64,000 nt of DNA from Lysinibacter cavernae (GCF_011758565.1 NZ_JAAMOX010000003.1:62001-126000); one strand, 5' to 3'. Shown: positions 41,405-50,770, numbered from the stretch's first letter. Numbers and translations: made by a program. Notes: generated by a model not told the origin, from the sequence alone.

Positions 41405-42376
41405 TTAGTTCTCGTCGAGGACAAAGGCCGAAACATACTTATCGGCGTTCTCCTTGGTGATGAGCATGCAGTCAATGCTCTGCTTCTCTTCGCTCACGCC
41501 TGTCTCTCCCGTTTCGATATAGCTCACGGCTTGGGCGACTGTTGCCTCGACCACCCCAAGAACAGGCTGGAGGACGGTTGCAACCAGCGTGCCGTTCTTC
41601 ACGGCCTCAACCGCATCAACGGAGCCGTCAAAGGCAAGAACTTTAACTCGGTCGATCATCCCAGCCTGGGTGAGCGCTTCGATTGCGCCGAGGGCCATCT
41701 CGTCGTTGCCAGAGATCACGCCCGTAATGTCAGGGTTTGCGGCGATGAGCCCCTCCATCTTTTCCTTGGCGAGGCCGCGCAGCCAGTTGGCGGTTTCTTC
41801 TCCGACTTTCTCAAGCCCAGGGTATCCGTCAATAATCGAGGCGTAACCGTCAGACCGCACCTTGGCGTTATTGTCGGTCGGCGGTCCGACGAGTTCAACG
41901 TATTTACCCTCGCCACCCATTGCCTCGACCCAGGCTTCTGCGCCAAGAAGCGATCCTTGCGCGTTATTCGAGACGATCTGCGACTTCGCAATCCCCTGCT
42001 CGGCGATTTCGGCATTCAGCACAAAGACGGGAATGTCTGCGTCCGTTGCCTTTTGGACCGCGGCGATACTGACCTCCGCACCAGCAGGGTCAAGAATAAT
42101 AGCCTTGACCTTATTGCTAATGGCCGAGTCAATGAGTTGGTTTTCTTTATCGGGGTCGAGCTTATGCGCGTTGATCGTCGCGGTGTAGCCGGCCTTTTCG
42201 ATTTCGGCTTCTGCCGCATCAACGAGCACGCGCTCATAGGGGCTCGCGAGGTCAACCGCGATGACTGCAATTGTTCCTTTCCCCTCTGCCGTTGCCGGCT
42301 CCTCAGTATTCGAGCAACCGGTCATGCCGATTGCGACGGCTCCGAGCACGGCTAATGTTGCAACTTTGCGAATCAT
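41405..42376 (-). CDS. Ribose-type ABC transporter substrate-binding lipoprotein
   Basis: The 323-aa protein has a lipoprotein signal (MIRKVATLAVLGAVAIGMTGC, lipobox Cys at about 20-21) followed by a periplasmic-binding-protein type 1 domain (Peripla_BP_4; VIAVDLASPYERVLVDAAEAE to SGNDEMALGAIEALTQAGM). This is the RbsB group, which binds pentoses, hexoses or polyols outside the cell. The start is ATG 42376; the frame continues upstream to 42550 but without a signal peptide. It lies between the permease and the dehydrogenase in a tight operon. Confidence 0.92.
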   Translation of the reverse strand: MIRKVATLAVLGAVAIGMTGCSNTEEPATAEGKGTIAVIAVDLASPYERVLVDAAEAEIEKAGYTATINAHKLDPDKENQLIDSAISNKVKAIILDPAGAEVSIAAVQKATDADIPVFVLNAEIAEQGIAKSQIVSNNAQGSLLGAEAWVEAMGGEGKYVELVGPPTDNNAKVRSDGYASIIDGYPGLEKVGEETANWLRGLAKEKMEGLIAANPDITGVISGNDEMALGAIEALTQAGMIDRVKVLAFDGSVDAVEAVKNGTLVATVLQPVLGVVEATVAQAVSYIETGETGVSEEKQSIDCMLITKENADKYVSAFVLDEN

Positions 42377-42467
42377 TATGAACCTTTCTTGGCGCAGGAC
42401 GGCTATCCCCCTTCTCCTGATGATTGGAGGTTGCAGCCCTGCTGGTGATGATGAGTTTGGGCGACGC

Positions 42468-43616
42468 TTAACGGCGCCCTGTTGTCTCCGCGACTGGTTC
42501 TGAGGCATCCGCGGGAAGTGTTGGCACCGGAGGGGAAGCCGGTTGGGCAATTGATTTCATGGAGCTGCGCTTCTGCATCGATTGCTGAAACTGATCAAGT
42601 GCGACGGCGATAATAATGACCGCTCCCTTAATAATTTGCTGCCAGAACTGGGAGACCCCAACGAGCACAAGTCCGTCAACGAGGAACCCGATGACAAACG
42701 CCCCGATGAGCGTTCCTCTGATCGTGCCTCGTCCGCCGGACAGTGCAGCGCCTCCGATAACAGCAGCCGCGATCGCGTTGAGCTCAAAGAACTCGCCGGC
42801 GGCCGGGGTTGCCGACGACAGGTCCGCGGTGAGTAGGAGGCCAACGGCGGCTGCGCAGAGTCCCGACAGCACGTAGACGCGGGTCTGTACTTTCTTGACC
42901 GGTACTCCTGAGAGCTCGGCGGCCTTCTCGTTGCCGCCCGTCGCGTACAGCCATCGGCCGAAGGCCGTTTTGTTCAGCACAAGGGAGAATATAACGGCAA
43001 AGACGATCATCGCCCACACGGGCATTGGCAGGCCGAGCGGACTCGATTTCAGAAATTCAAGAAAGCCCGTGTTGCCAAGTTCTGGCGTGCCCCGCAACTT
43101 GGAGAAAGGCGTCCCATCGGTAATGAGCAGGGCCGCGCCTCTCGCGATGTAGAGCATTCCGAGCGTTGCGATAAACGGTGCGACCCTAAACCGAGCGATC
43201 AGCACACCATTGATATAGCCAACCAAAAGCCCGACTGCCAGTGAAATAACAATCACGACCCAAACCGCGGGGTACACAAACATGTTGAAGCTTGGGATCT
43301 CAAGGCCTTCGAGCAGCGAGCCCGCAACAACGCCAGAAAGCCCAACCGTCGAACCAACGGAAAGATCAATGCCACCGTTGAGCACAACCAGCAGCATCCC
43401 GATCGCAAGAATCGCGTTCATCGCGACGTGCCTTGTCATCACAAGAAGGTTGTCGATTCCAAGAAAGTTCGGCGACAACAACGAAAAGATGATCACGATG
43501 AGCACAAGTGCGATCAGTGCGCGTCCCTCAATGAGGACCACATTCATGTTGATTCGTCCACGTTTGGAGGTGCTGGCCGTCGCATCCGCTCGGGGCGTCA
43601 TAACGTTTGTACTCAC
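42468..43616 (-). CDS. Ribose-type ABC transporter permease
   Basis: The 382-aa protein has about ten hydrophobic segments and the RbsC-family loops GGIDLSVGSTVGLSGVVAG and NAIAAAVIGGAALSGGRGTIRGT (the EAA-like cytoplasmic loop). It forms the membrane channel of the polyol importer. Both ends are extended: a basic N-terminus of about 25 residues and a Pro/Ala-rich C-terminal tail. Its GTG start overlaps the ATPase stop as GTGA, so translation is coupled. Confidence 0.92.
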   Translation of the reverse strand: MSTNVMTPRADATASTSKRGRINMNVVLIEGRALIALVLIVIIFSLLSPNFLGIDNLLVMTRHVAMNAILAIGMLLVVLNGGIDLSVGSTVGLSGVVAGSLLEGLEIPSFNMFVYPAVWVVIVISLAVGLLVGYINGVLIARFRVAPFIATLGMLYIARGAALLITDGTPFSKLRGTPELGNTGFLEFLKSSPLGLPMPVWAMIVFAVIFSLVLNKTAFGRWLYATGGNEKAAELSGVPVKKVQTRVYVLSGLCAAAVGLLLTADLSSATPAAGEFFELNAIAAAVIGGAALSGGRGTIRGTLIGAFVIGFLVDGLVLVGVSQFWQQIIKGAVIIIAVALDQFQQSMQKRSSMKSIAQPASPPVPTLPADASEPVAETTGRR

Positions 43617-45181
43617 TGTGTTACTCCGTTCGGGTGGATGCCAACCTCTGATTCGCCTGAGGCGGCCATGACTTCTTCTCGTGTGCTGGTTGCCGGATCA
43701 AATTCCCGCACGATACGCCCCTTCGACATCACCAAGATGCGGTGGGATGCTGTCAGCGCCTCGCCAATCTCGCTCGTGACGTAAAGCACGGCGAGACCTC
43801 GTTCTGCTTCCTGGAACAGGAGGCTAAAGATCTCCCCCTTCGCACCAACATCGATTCCGCGTGTTGGTTCGTCGAGCAGGAGTACTTTCGGTCTGGTCAG
43901 CAACATTTTTCCGATGACCACTTTTTGCTGGTTGCCGCCGCTCAAGGACGTGATTGGCGCGTCCTGGGACGCTGTCTTCACCCGCACATCCGCGATCTGT
44001 TCACGGATTCGTTCGCGCTCTATTCGGCGCGACACAAACATGCCGGTGACCATGCTCGTGAGGCTTGCGAGCGACATATTCTGCCCGACGCTCATGAGCT
44101 GCACGAGGCCGTCGCGTTGCCGGTCTTCTGGAACAAGCCCTATCCCCATGGCGATTCGCTCGCGTATGGAGTACCGACGCAGGTCGGTCGACCCGAGGGA
44201 CGCCGAACCGGCGGCAACAGGTTCGCGACCGGCGAGCGCTTCAACGAGTTCTGTCCGTCCGGCCCCCATGAGTCCGTAGAGGCAGACGATTTCTCCTTCG
44301 CGAACTGACAGTGACACATTATTCACTGCGAGCCTCGCGGCACCCGTTGGATCAGCTACGCTCAGGCCGTTGACGCTGAGCGCGACCTCGCCAAATTGCC
44401 GTGGTGAGTCGGTGAAATCGTATTCTGCTGACGAGCCCGTCATCTTTGCGACGACCCAGGCGAGATCGATATCTGCGGCATCAGCAGTCGCAACCAACTC
44501 GCCATCCCGGAAGACGACTGCGTGGTCTGAAATTTCAATTGCCTCTTCGAGATGGTGCGAGATATAGACGATCGCGACGTCTTGTTCGAGCAGCTCCCGC
44601 ATCACACGAAACAGCACCTCAACTTCTGAGGCACTGAGCGCCGAGGTCGGCTCGTCCATAATCAGAATTCGGGCTTTTGCGGCAAGTGCTCTCGCGATTT
44701 CGATGATTTGCTGCTGCCCAAGTCGCAAATCAGACACAGGCGTTGCCGGGTCGATATCTTCTTCGAGCTGGGCCATGAGCTGTTTCGCGATGCGATACTG
44801 CTCGCCATAACGGACACCGCCAAGCGGATTGATGAGCTCGCGCCCGATGAAGATATTGTCCCCGACGCTCATATTGGAGCAGAGATTCAGTTCTTGGTGG
44901 ATGATCGAGATGCCCTCGTCAACAGCCTGTGTTGGTGATTCAAGTTCTATGCGGCGTCCGTCAAGCTCAAGGTATCCACCAGTTGGGCGCTCGACACCAG
45001 CAAGAATCTTCATGAGCGTGGATTTTCCGGCACCATTTTCGCCAAACAGCACCGTGACTTTTCCTCGGCGGACCTCAAAATTGACACCTTTGAGTGCCTG
45101 AGTCGCTCCGTAGTGTTTGCTCACGTTCACCGCGCGGAGGACAACCTCAGGGTCAGCCACCTGGCGCTGTTCTCCAATCAC
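43613..45181 (-). CDS. Ribose-type ABC transporter ATPase (two nucleotide-binding domains)
   Basis: The 522-aa protein has two ABC domains. The first has Walker A GENGAGKST, signature LRLGQQQIIEIARAL and Walker B ILIMDEPTSAL. The second has signature LSGGNQQKVVIGKML and Walker B VLLLDEPTRGID, with a degenerate Walker A (LMGAGRTEL), as is usual for RbsA-type subunits. It powers import of the polyol. It starts at GTG 45181, overlapping the stop of the DUF2291 gene by 4 bases, and its own stop overlaps the permease start. Confidence 0.95.
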   Translation of the reverse strand: MIGEQRQVADPEVVLRAVNVSKHYGATQALKGVNFEVRRGKVTVLFGENGAGKSTLMKILAGVERPTGGYLELDGRRIELESPTQAVDEGISIIHQELNLCSNMSVGDNIFIGRELINPLGGVRYGEQYRIAKQLMAQLEEDIDPATPVSDLRLGQQQIIEIARALAAKARILIMDEPTSALSASEVEVLFRVMRELLEQDVAIVYISHHLEEAIEISDHAVVFRDGELVATADAADIDLAWVVAKMTGSSAEYDFTDSPRQFGEVALSVNGLSVADPTGAARLAVNNVSLSVREGEIVCLYGLMGAGRTELVEALAGREPVAAGSASLGSTDLRRYSIRERIAMGIGLVPEDRQRDGLVQLMSVGQNMSLASLTSMVTGMFVSRRIERERIREQIADVRVKTASQDAPITSLSGGNQQKVVIGKMLLTRPKVLLLDEPTRGIDVGAKGEIFSLLFQEAERGLAVLYVTSEIGEALTASHRILVMSKGRIVREFDPATSTREEVMAASGESEVGIHPNGVTQ

Positions 45182-45834
45182 GACGCCACCTCGATGGATA
45201 CGGGGGTGAGCATAAATGTTGCGGCGGGGCCAGAGTTCGTCACAAAGACGCCAGTGCTGCTGAGCCGCTGACCGATTGTGACCGGGCCAAGCTTGTCGAC
45301 AACACGGGCAACAGTAAGCGTTCGGTACTCATTGGCGACCTGCTGGTAGTCCGTCTGGCCTGGAAAGTCTGAAAACTTGACCGTCCCAGTGACATCGCGA
45401 AGCGCTGTGCCGTTGATTGCCTGGCCAATTGCAATCCGTACGTCACTACCATCAGGCATCCCGTCAACGAGGAGTGTGATGAACCGGTCATCAATTGCGG
45501 TCACGGTGCCCGTAGCGTCAACGGAGATCGCATATTTGTCCGTCCCCGCCACGGTTCCCAATCGTTCACCGGCGGTCTCGGGGGCCGCAGCAAGCTCGGC
45601 TGCCAGCTCGGTCAATGGCATTGCGTTCTCGGTCACGGCGTCTACGATTCCGTCGTAGTGCTCTGCGGCGAAGTCTGCTGCCACAAACGTGGTGGGAATA
45701 ACCGCGACTGCTTCATCAGCCGAGAGAAATCTCGTGTTTGCCACCATGAGTGAGAGCAGTATGACGATGGCGCCTACGGCGGCCGATCGCTTGATAACCG
45801 TGTTGCGGGTGGAACGGGTTCGAGTGTCAATCAA
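45178..45834 (-). CDS. DUF2291 lipoprotein-like protein of a sugar ABC operon
   Basis: The 218-aa protein starts at a TTG (45834) and has an N-terminal membrane or signal helix (about 14-33, VGAIVILLSLMVANTRFL) followed by the DUF2291 domain (FVAADFAAEHYDGIVDAV... to VTIGQRLSSTGVF). DUF2291 proteins occur only beside ribose/xylose-type ABC transporters, and a role in assembly or substrate access at the cell surface is presumed. It is the first gene of the operon, which suggests expression is set here. A weak start signal may keep its level low. Confidence 0.82.
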   Translation of the reverse strand: MIDTRTRSTRNTVIKRSAAVGAIVILLSLMVANTRFLSADEAVAVIPTTFVAADFAAEHYDGIVDAVTENAMPLTELAAELAAAPETAGERLGTVAGTDKYAISVDATGTVTAIDDRFITLLVDGMPDGSDVRIAIGQAINGTALRDVTGTVKFSDFPGQTDYQQVANEYRTLTVARVVDKLGPVTIGQRLSSTGVFVTNSGPAATFMLTPVSIEVAS

Positions 45835-45911
45835 TCTGGATCTGCTCCCTTGCAGTTCAGCCGTTCACCGGTTCAGGTGGTGGCGTTGCGTGTTCATCTC
45901 ACACAAAACGA

Positions 45912-45950
45912 AACAATGTAAATGTGAATATAACAGTTACATTGTTACAA
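45912..45950. promoter_or_regulatory. Candidate DeoR operator and promoter of the polyol operon
   Basis: AACAATGTAA (45912-45921) and TTACATTGTT (45937-45946) are perfect inverted arms with a 15-bp gap, about 80-110 bp upstream of the DUF2291 start. ATTGTTACAA (45941-45950) reappears at 47090-47099 in front of the kinase gene. Bases around it are AT-rich, unlike the flanks. The shared motif makes it the likely repressor site. Confidence 0.55.
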
Positions 45951-46092
45951 GACAACTTTGAAATAACAACTTAGGTGACCTCCGGCGCACAAACAGCAGC
46001 AAAAGCCCCAACAGGGCGCACCAATGCAATGGGGCGGCGCAGCGCACAACTACCCGCGGCTCAAGCGGCAGCAGACGTCACGGCATACTCAG

Positions 46093-46126
46093 GCAAGTGC
46101 AAGTGCAAGTGCAAGTGCAAGTGCAA
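46093..46126. repeat. Tandem hexanucleotide repeat
   Basis: GCAAGT is repeated five times and followed by GCAA (46093-46126). It lies between the deoR gene and the polyol operon, upstream of the operon promoter on the minus strand. Confidence 0.95.
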
Positions 46127-46159
46127 ATCCATCAGGTATCCGCACGCGGCGGGCCGACA

Positions 46160-46987
46160 TCACACCGTGGCGACAAGAACCTCAATGTCGGCGTCCCGAA
46201 GATAATTAAGATCGGCGGTACTCACGCGGTCATCAACCACAATGTGGGTGAACTCTTCGAGCGTGCCGAGCCTGTGCAACGATCCGTGGCCAAACTTCGT
46301 GTGATCCATAAGCAGGACCCTGGTGCGAGCAGACTGCAACATCGCGCGCTTCACCGACACAACCCTTTGATCCTGGTGATACAAGGACGACCCCTGCATC
46401 GCGGAGGTCGAGGCAAACAAAATGTCGGCATAGAGCTCGTCAAGGGCGTGTTCACACACCGCACCGAGGAATGCTCGATACTGCGGAACGTAGTCGCCAC
46501 CGAGCGCAATTATGTTGATATCGGGGACCTCGGCAAGCTCCTGAATCGCGAGCCAAAAATTCGTAATAACCGTGAGTGGGACGCTCTCCGCCAGATATGG
46601 GAACATCTCATACGTGGTCGTTGAAGCATCAACAAGAACAACGTCGCCCTGAGCAATCAGGGTTGAGGCTTCTTTCGCGATAGCTTTCTTTTCATCAGTG
46701 AGAAGCCGCGCCCGAAACAGCAGATCACTCTCGTATTTTGCCGAACGATGTGCCGTTGCTCCCCCGCGCATCTTGCGAAGCACGCCCTTGTGCTGCAACT
46801 CGTCCAGGTCTCGGTGGACGGTCATCCTACTCACGTCGAGCATGTCGGCCAGATCGTCAACCGACACAAAATCTTCGTTATTGAGGAGGTCAGTGACATA
46901 CGCGAGGCGTGCTGCTTTTCGCCTGCCAAGGCCTCGAACGTGTTCGGCGCCAGCAGGAATAGCTTCGTTTGTGTCGTCTGCCCGCAT
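46160..46987 (-). CDS. DeoR-family repressor of the polyol regulon
   Basis: The 275-aa protein has an N-terminal DeoR helix-turn-helix (about 29-75; FVSVDDLADMLDVSRMTVHRDLDELQHKGVL) and a C-terminal sugar-phosphate-sensing domain (DeoRC; DVVLVDASTTTYEMFPYL, TVITNFWLAIQEL, IIALGG, and ILFASTSAMQ). Such regulators release DNA when a phosphorylated sugar accumulates. It stands between the five-gene transporter/dehydrogenase operon and the FGGY kinase, and is divergent from the kinase gene. Candidate operators occur at both promoters. Product-phosphate induction is inferred. Confidence 0.92.
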   Translation of the reverse strand: MRADDTNEAIPAGAEHVRGLGRRKAARLAYVTDLLNNEDFVSVDDLADMLDVSRMTVHRDLDELQHKGVLRKMRGGATAHRSAKYESDLLFRARLLTDEKKAIAKEASTLIAQGDVVLVDASTTTYEMFPYLAESVPLTVITNFWLAIQELAEVPDINIIALGGDYVPQYRAFLGAVCEHALDELYADILFASTSAMQGSSLYHQDQRVVSVKRAMLQSARTRVLLMDHTKFGHGSLHRLGTLEEFTHIVVDDRVSTADLNYLRDADIEVLVATV

Positions 46988-47089
46988 TGCCCGATCCTTT
47001 GCCAGAGACGACCGTGCTGCAGATCGTCACGCCAATCCTAACAACCGGTTTGATCTCATCTCGCAAGATAACGGTTTAACGTTTCCGAA

Positions 47090-47115
47090 ATTGTTACAAT
47101 CATGATTTGTAACAA
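47090..47115. promoter_or_regulatory. Candidate DeoR operator upstream of the FGGY kinase
   Basis: TTGTTACA (47091-47098) and TGTAACAA (47108-47115) are perfect inverted arms with a 9-bp gap, 57 bp before the kinase start and about 100 bp from the deoR start. The 10-mer ATTGTTACAA (47090-47099) also occurs at 45941-45950. Confidence 0.6.
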
Positions 47116-47172
47116 CCCTTCCCCTTGCTCGCTGCTGAGCCTTCATCAGCCCTCCATGAAACGGTGCTTCCC

Positions 47173-48603
47173 ATGATCCAGTCTGATGCAGTGCTCCTTG
47201 GAATTGACGTTGGGACAAGCTCGGTCAAAGTCGTAGCAACAACCCTGTCTGGTCACCGGGTCGCAGAGGGACACTGGAGGTACCCGCTCATGTCAGCGGC
47301 CGCCGCCGCTGAGCAGGACGCAACAAAGTGGTGGGAAGGGGTCTGCGCCATCACGCCAGGAGTCGTTGGCACGTATCGCGTGCTCGGCGTTGCGGTGACG
47401 TCCCAGGCACCAACGCTTGTCGCGTTGGCGAGCGACGGCACGCCGGTGACGCCTGCACTCACCTGGCTCGACCGGAGGGCCGCCTCTGAGGCGCACCGCA
47501 TTGAGGCTATAGCTCCCGGCCACCGAAACGGCCCAGACCCATTCTTCGGGACGGCAAAACTGCTTTGGCTAGCAAAAGAGCACCCTCTCTGCATGCGAGA
47601 ATGCTCAGTTGTGTTGTCTGCCAACGGCTTCATTGCCAAGATGCTCACTGGGGTTTCGTCACTCGACGACAGCACGGCATCCCTTATGCAAGGCTTTGAC
47701 GAGGTAACAGGTCAATTTGATCGCAGCCTATCTGCCAGCGAGGTGCCCATTCAGCTGTTGCCCGACGTCGTTCCAACAACAACCGTCATTGGCAGGGTCA
47801 CGCAGGAATCCTCACGAGCGACAGGTATTCCCGCGGGAACCCCCGTCGCGGCTGGCGCCATCGACTCCGTTGGAACGGCCCTCGAAGCCGGCGTTCTGGG
47901 GCCAGGCGATCCCTTCGTTGAGATGACAGGATTCTCAACCGTTGGCATTCTCGCGGTTCCCGCGGGCACAACGATTGACGGTTTCCTGCACGCCAGGCAC
48001 TGTGTGCCTGGCGTCGACCTCCTGCTCAACGCCCAAGTCACCTCTGGCGCCGTCGTTGACTGGCTTGGTCGTCTCATGCCAGGGCAAGACCTGACAGATT
48101 CAGACCAGTTGCTCGCCAAGCCTCGCCCTTCACGACTGACAATGGTTCCGAGCCTCGCCGGCGAGCGAAACCCGTCGTGGAACCCAACCGCGCGTGGTGT
48201 TATTGACGGAATCGATCTCACAACCGACGGCTACGATCTCATGGTTGCAGCGATGGAGGGAACGGCCACCTCGCTCGCAATTGGGATTGACCAACTCGTC
48301 CAAAACGGTTTTCCCGTCGAGCGGGTGCTCGCGACCGGCGGAGGGTCCGCCTCTGCCGCTTGGCTCCAGATCAAGGCCGACGTGACGGGGCTTTCATTTC
48401 TCCGCCCGCGCAACGGCCACGGCGCGGCCCAAGGCGCGTCCTACCTCGCTGGGATCGCGGTCGGAGCGCACCAACGATGGGAGAGCATCCGCGATTTTGC
48501 CGCGGATATCGAACAGACCGCCCACCCAGACCCCGAACGCCATCAGCGCTACCTCGCTCGTCGGGAGCGATATGCGAGCGCCGCACGCCTCAACGCCCCA
48601 TAG
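47173..48603 (+). CDS. FGGY-family carbohydrate kinase (xylulokinase-like)
   Basis: The 476-aa protein has the ribokinase/hexokinase-like N-terminal phosphate loop (GIDVGTSSVKVV, about 10-21), a central TWLDRRAASEAHRI, the substrate region around DSVGTALEAGVL, and the C-terminal FGGY signature (about 400-425; VLATGGGSASAAWLQIKADVTG). It would phosphorylate a pentulose such as D-xylulose. Start: ATG 47173 is used; a TTG at 47125 adds 16 doubtful residues. Genes around it supply the polyol import and oxidation steps. It converges with regX3 across 6 bp. Confidence 0.9.
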   Translation: MIQSDAVLLGIDVGTSSVKVVATTLSGHRVAEGHWRYPLMSAAAAAEQDATKWWEGVCAITPGVVGTYRVLGVAVTSQAPTLVALASDGTPVTPALTWLDRRAASEAHRIEAIAPGHRNGPDPFFGTAKLLWLAKEHPLCMRECSVVLSANGFIAKMLTGVSSLDDSTASLMQGFDEVTGQFDRSLSASEVPIQLLPDVVPTTTVIGRVTQESSRATGIPAGTPVAAGAIDSVGTALEAGVLGPGDPFVEMTGFSTVGILAVPAGTTIDGFLHARHCVPGVDLLLNAQVTSGAVVDWLGRLMPGQDLTDSDQLLAKPRPSRLTMVPSLAGERNPSWNPTARGVIDGIDLTTDGYDLMVAAMEGTATSLAIGIDQLVQNGFPVERVLATGGGSASAAWLQIKADVTGLSFLRPRNGHGAAQGASYLAGIAVGAHQRWESIRDFAADIEQTAHPDPERHQRYLARRERYASAARLNAP

Positions 48604-48609
48604 GCGTCG

Positions 48610-49293
48610 TTACTTCTCGAAACGATAGCCAACCCCGCGAACCGTGTGCAGCAGCGCAGGAGCGGATGGGTCCCGCTCTATTCGGGAACGAATGCGCTTG
48701 ATGTGTACGTCGAGGGTTTTGGTGTCTCCGTAGTAGTCGCTCCCCCACACCCTGTCGATGAGCTGACCTCGAGTGAGCACGCGCCCGGCATTTCGCATGA
48801 GCACCTCAAGCAGCTCAAATTCCTTAAGCGGAATCGTAATCTCGTTACCGTCAACTGTCACGGCGTGCCGATCGGTATCGAGCGTCACTGAGCCAACAAC
48901 AAGCAGGGTGTCTTCGTCCGTCTCGTATGGGCTCACCACACGACGGAGGGCCGCCCTGATCCTGGCCATCAGCTCGCGCGACGAATACGGTTTTGTGACG
49001 TAGTCATCAGCACCAAGCTCAAGCCCAACAATGATGTCGATTTCTGAGTCCTTCGCGGTGAGCATGATGATGGGCAGGCGCGATACGGCCCGCATTTCAC
49101 GACATACTTCGGTCCCGGGCTTCCCCGGCAGCATCAGATCAAGCAACACAAGATCTGGCTCGCTCGCAGAAAATGCGGCCATCGCTGAGAGTCCGTCTTG
49201 GACGACATCCACCTCATAACCCTCTTTACGAAGGATAAAGCTCAGCGGCTCAGAGATAGATTCTTCGTCTTCAACAAGCAAAATGCGGGTCAT
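48610..49293 (-). CDS. regX3: Phosphate-responsive response regulator RegX3
   Basis: The 227-aa OmpR-type regulator has a receiver domain (phospho-acceptor Asp52 in LVLLDLMLPG, acidic pocket EDEE at 8-11, Thr and Lys in MLTAKD and VTKPYSS) and a winged-helix DNA-binding domain (about 130-225; KEFELLEVLM, SDYYGDTKTLDVHIKRIRSRI, VRGVGYRFE). Its start overlaps the end of senX3 by 4 bases (ATGA), which is typical of the pair. In actinobacteria it activates phosphate-uptake genes when phosphate is scarce. Confidence 0.94.
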   Translation of the reverse strand: MTRILLVEDEESISEPLSFILRKEGYEVDVVQDGLSAMAAFSASEPDLVLLDLMLPGKPGTEVCREMRAVSRLPIIMLTAKDSEIDIIVGLELGADDYVTKPYSSRELMARIRAALRRVVSPYETDEDTLLVVGSVTLDTDRHAVTVDGNEITIPLKEFELLEVLMRNAGRVLTRGQLIDRVWGSDYYGDTKTLDVHIKRIRSRIERDPSAPALLHTVRGVGYRFEK

Positions 49294-50699
49294 TCGTGTT
49301 CCCTTATCAGTGAGGAGGGTGATTGATTCTCGGTACGAGATTGGCGTTTGGACGCTTTGGGAGGTTTCTTCGCTTTACCTGGCTTCGCCGGTTTCTCGGC
49401 TTTGGCAATGTTGCCTGCCCGTGATGACTTCGGCGTTTTTGCCTGTCGAGGTGCCGGCGCAACGGCGGTCACCGGTTTTGCCGGCGCAACATGATCAGCG
49501 GAGTCCTCGTGGAGTGGCAGCGTCACGGTGAATGTCGAGCCGTCGCCAGGCCTTGACCAGACACGAACACGTCCCCCGTGCCCCTGCACGGTGTTCTTCA
49601 CGATACTGAGACCAAGCCCGGTCCCTCCAGTATCGCGGGAGCGAGCCGGATCGACGCGATAGAAGCGTTCAAAAATCCGGTCGAGATCCTCAGGTGGGAT
49701 GCCGCGCCCCTGGTCGGTCACTGCGATCTCAATCGAGGCCGGGGCACCCTCAGGGTCCTCGACCACCGTCACCCCGATGCCGATATGTGATCCATCCGGA
49801 GAATAGTTGATCGCGTTGCTCACGAGGTTCGAGAACGCAACACCGAGTGCCTCCGCATCACCAAAGACGCGGAGACCGTCTGCTCGAGCAACAACAACCG
49901 TCATCGTTCGCTGTTCGGCTAGGGTGCGGTGTTCGTCCAGCACTCGTGCAAGCAAATCGTTGACCGAAAGTGGGGTATTTGCAATTGCCGGGTTACTCTC
50001 CTGAGCAGCAGACAGCCTGATGATGTCTGAGGTGAGATTGGCAAGCCTTGCGCTCTCCGTACTGAGTCGCGACGCAAAACGCGACACCATCTCTGGGTCA
50101 TCAGCGGCTTCCTGGAGCGCCTCTGCAAGCAGCGAAACGGCGCTCACCGGAGTCTTCAGCTCGTGGCTGACGTTGGCGATGAAGTCGCGCCGCATTGCGT
50201 CGAGCCGCCACGCGTCTCCGCGATCCTCCACCACGATGAAGACAAATCGGGAGCCCAAGCGCGCGCCTCGCACCCACAGGTTCTCGCCGGTGTGGTCGAG
50301 CCCATCCGCGTCAAACTCGGGAGCTTCACCGAGCTGGCGCTCACCTTGGCGGTCGGCGGAGGCAAACTCATCACGCAATTCAATCGTGACGGACTCGCCA
50401 GTTGCGAGCACGTCTCCGGCAACCGCCTGCAACGCGCCGTGACGCAAGAGTCCCTCGCCAACAAGCGGACTCTGCTGTGCTGCGTCATTGGCGTAGATGA
50501 CGTTGAGCGAAGAATCAAGAATGACGGCGAATGATTCGACCGCTTCGAGGACGTCGGCTACCTCGGCCGACACCGTCGGGCTTTGCGCCTCACGGCTCTC
50601 CCGCCCGCGGCGTGCTGCCAAGAGTCCAATGAGGGTGAAGCCAACCCCAACGAGCAACCCGAGCGAAAGCGCGAGGAGGACCAACCAAACGGATTCCAT
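49290..50699 (-). CDS. senX3: Sensor histidine kinase SenX3 with a basic C-terminal tail
   Basis: The 469-aa protein has an N-terminal transmembrane helix (about 5-27), a PAS-like region (about 45-160), a HisKA domain with the acceptor His179 in DFIANVSHELKTPVSAVSLL, and a HATPase domain (N box NLVSNAINYSP; DQGRGIPPEDL; GTGLGLSIVK). After the ATPase domain ends (about 405) there is an unusual 60-residue tail rich in Lys, Pro and Ala. It partners RegX3. It is divergent from phoU across the candidate pho-box region. Confidence 0.93.
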   Translation of the reverse strand: MESVWLVLLALSLGLLVGVGFTLIGLLAARRGRESREAQSPTVSAEVADVLEAVESFAVILDSSLNVIYANDAAQQSPLVGEGLLRHGALQAVAGDVLATGESVTIELRDEFASADRQGERQLGEAPEFDADGLDHTGENLWVRGARLGSRFVFIVVEDRGDAWRLDAMRRDFIANVSHELKTPVSAVSLLAEALQEAADDPEMVSRFASRLSTESARLANLTSDIIRLSAAQESNPAIANTPLSVNDLLARVLDEHRTLAEQRTMTVVVARADGLRVFGDAEALGVAFSNLVSNAINYSPDGSHIGIGVTVVEDPEGAPASIEIAVTDQGRGIPPEDLDRIFERFYRVDPARSRDTGGTGLGLSIVKNTVQGHGGRVRVWSRPGDGSTFTVTLPLHEDSADHVAPAKPVTAVAPAPRQAKTPKSSRAGNIAKAEKPAKPGKAKKPPKASKRQSRTENQSPSSLIREHE

Positions 50700-50770
50700 G
50701 GCTCAAGCGTACTGACAAACCAAACGAGCCACCTCTGAGATAGCCACAGATGTTCCGGGATTCAGCGGAT

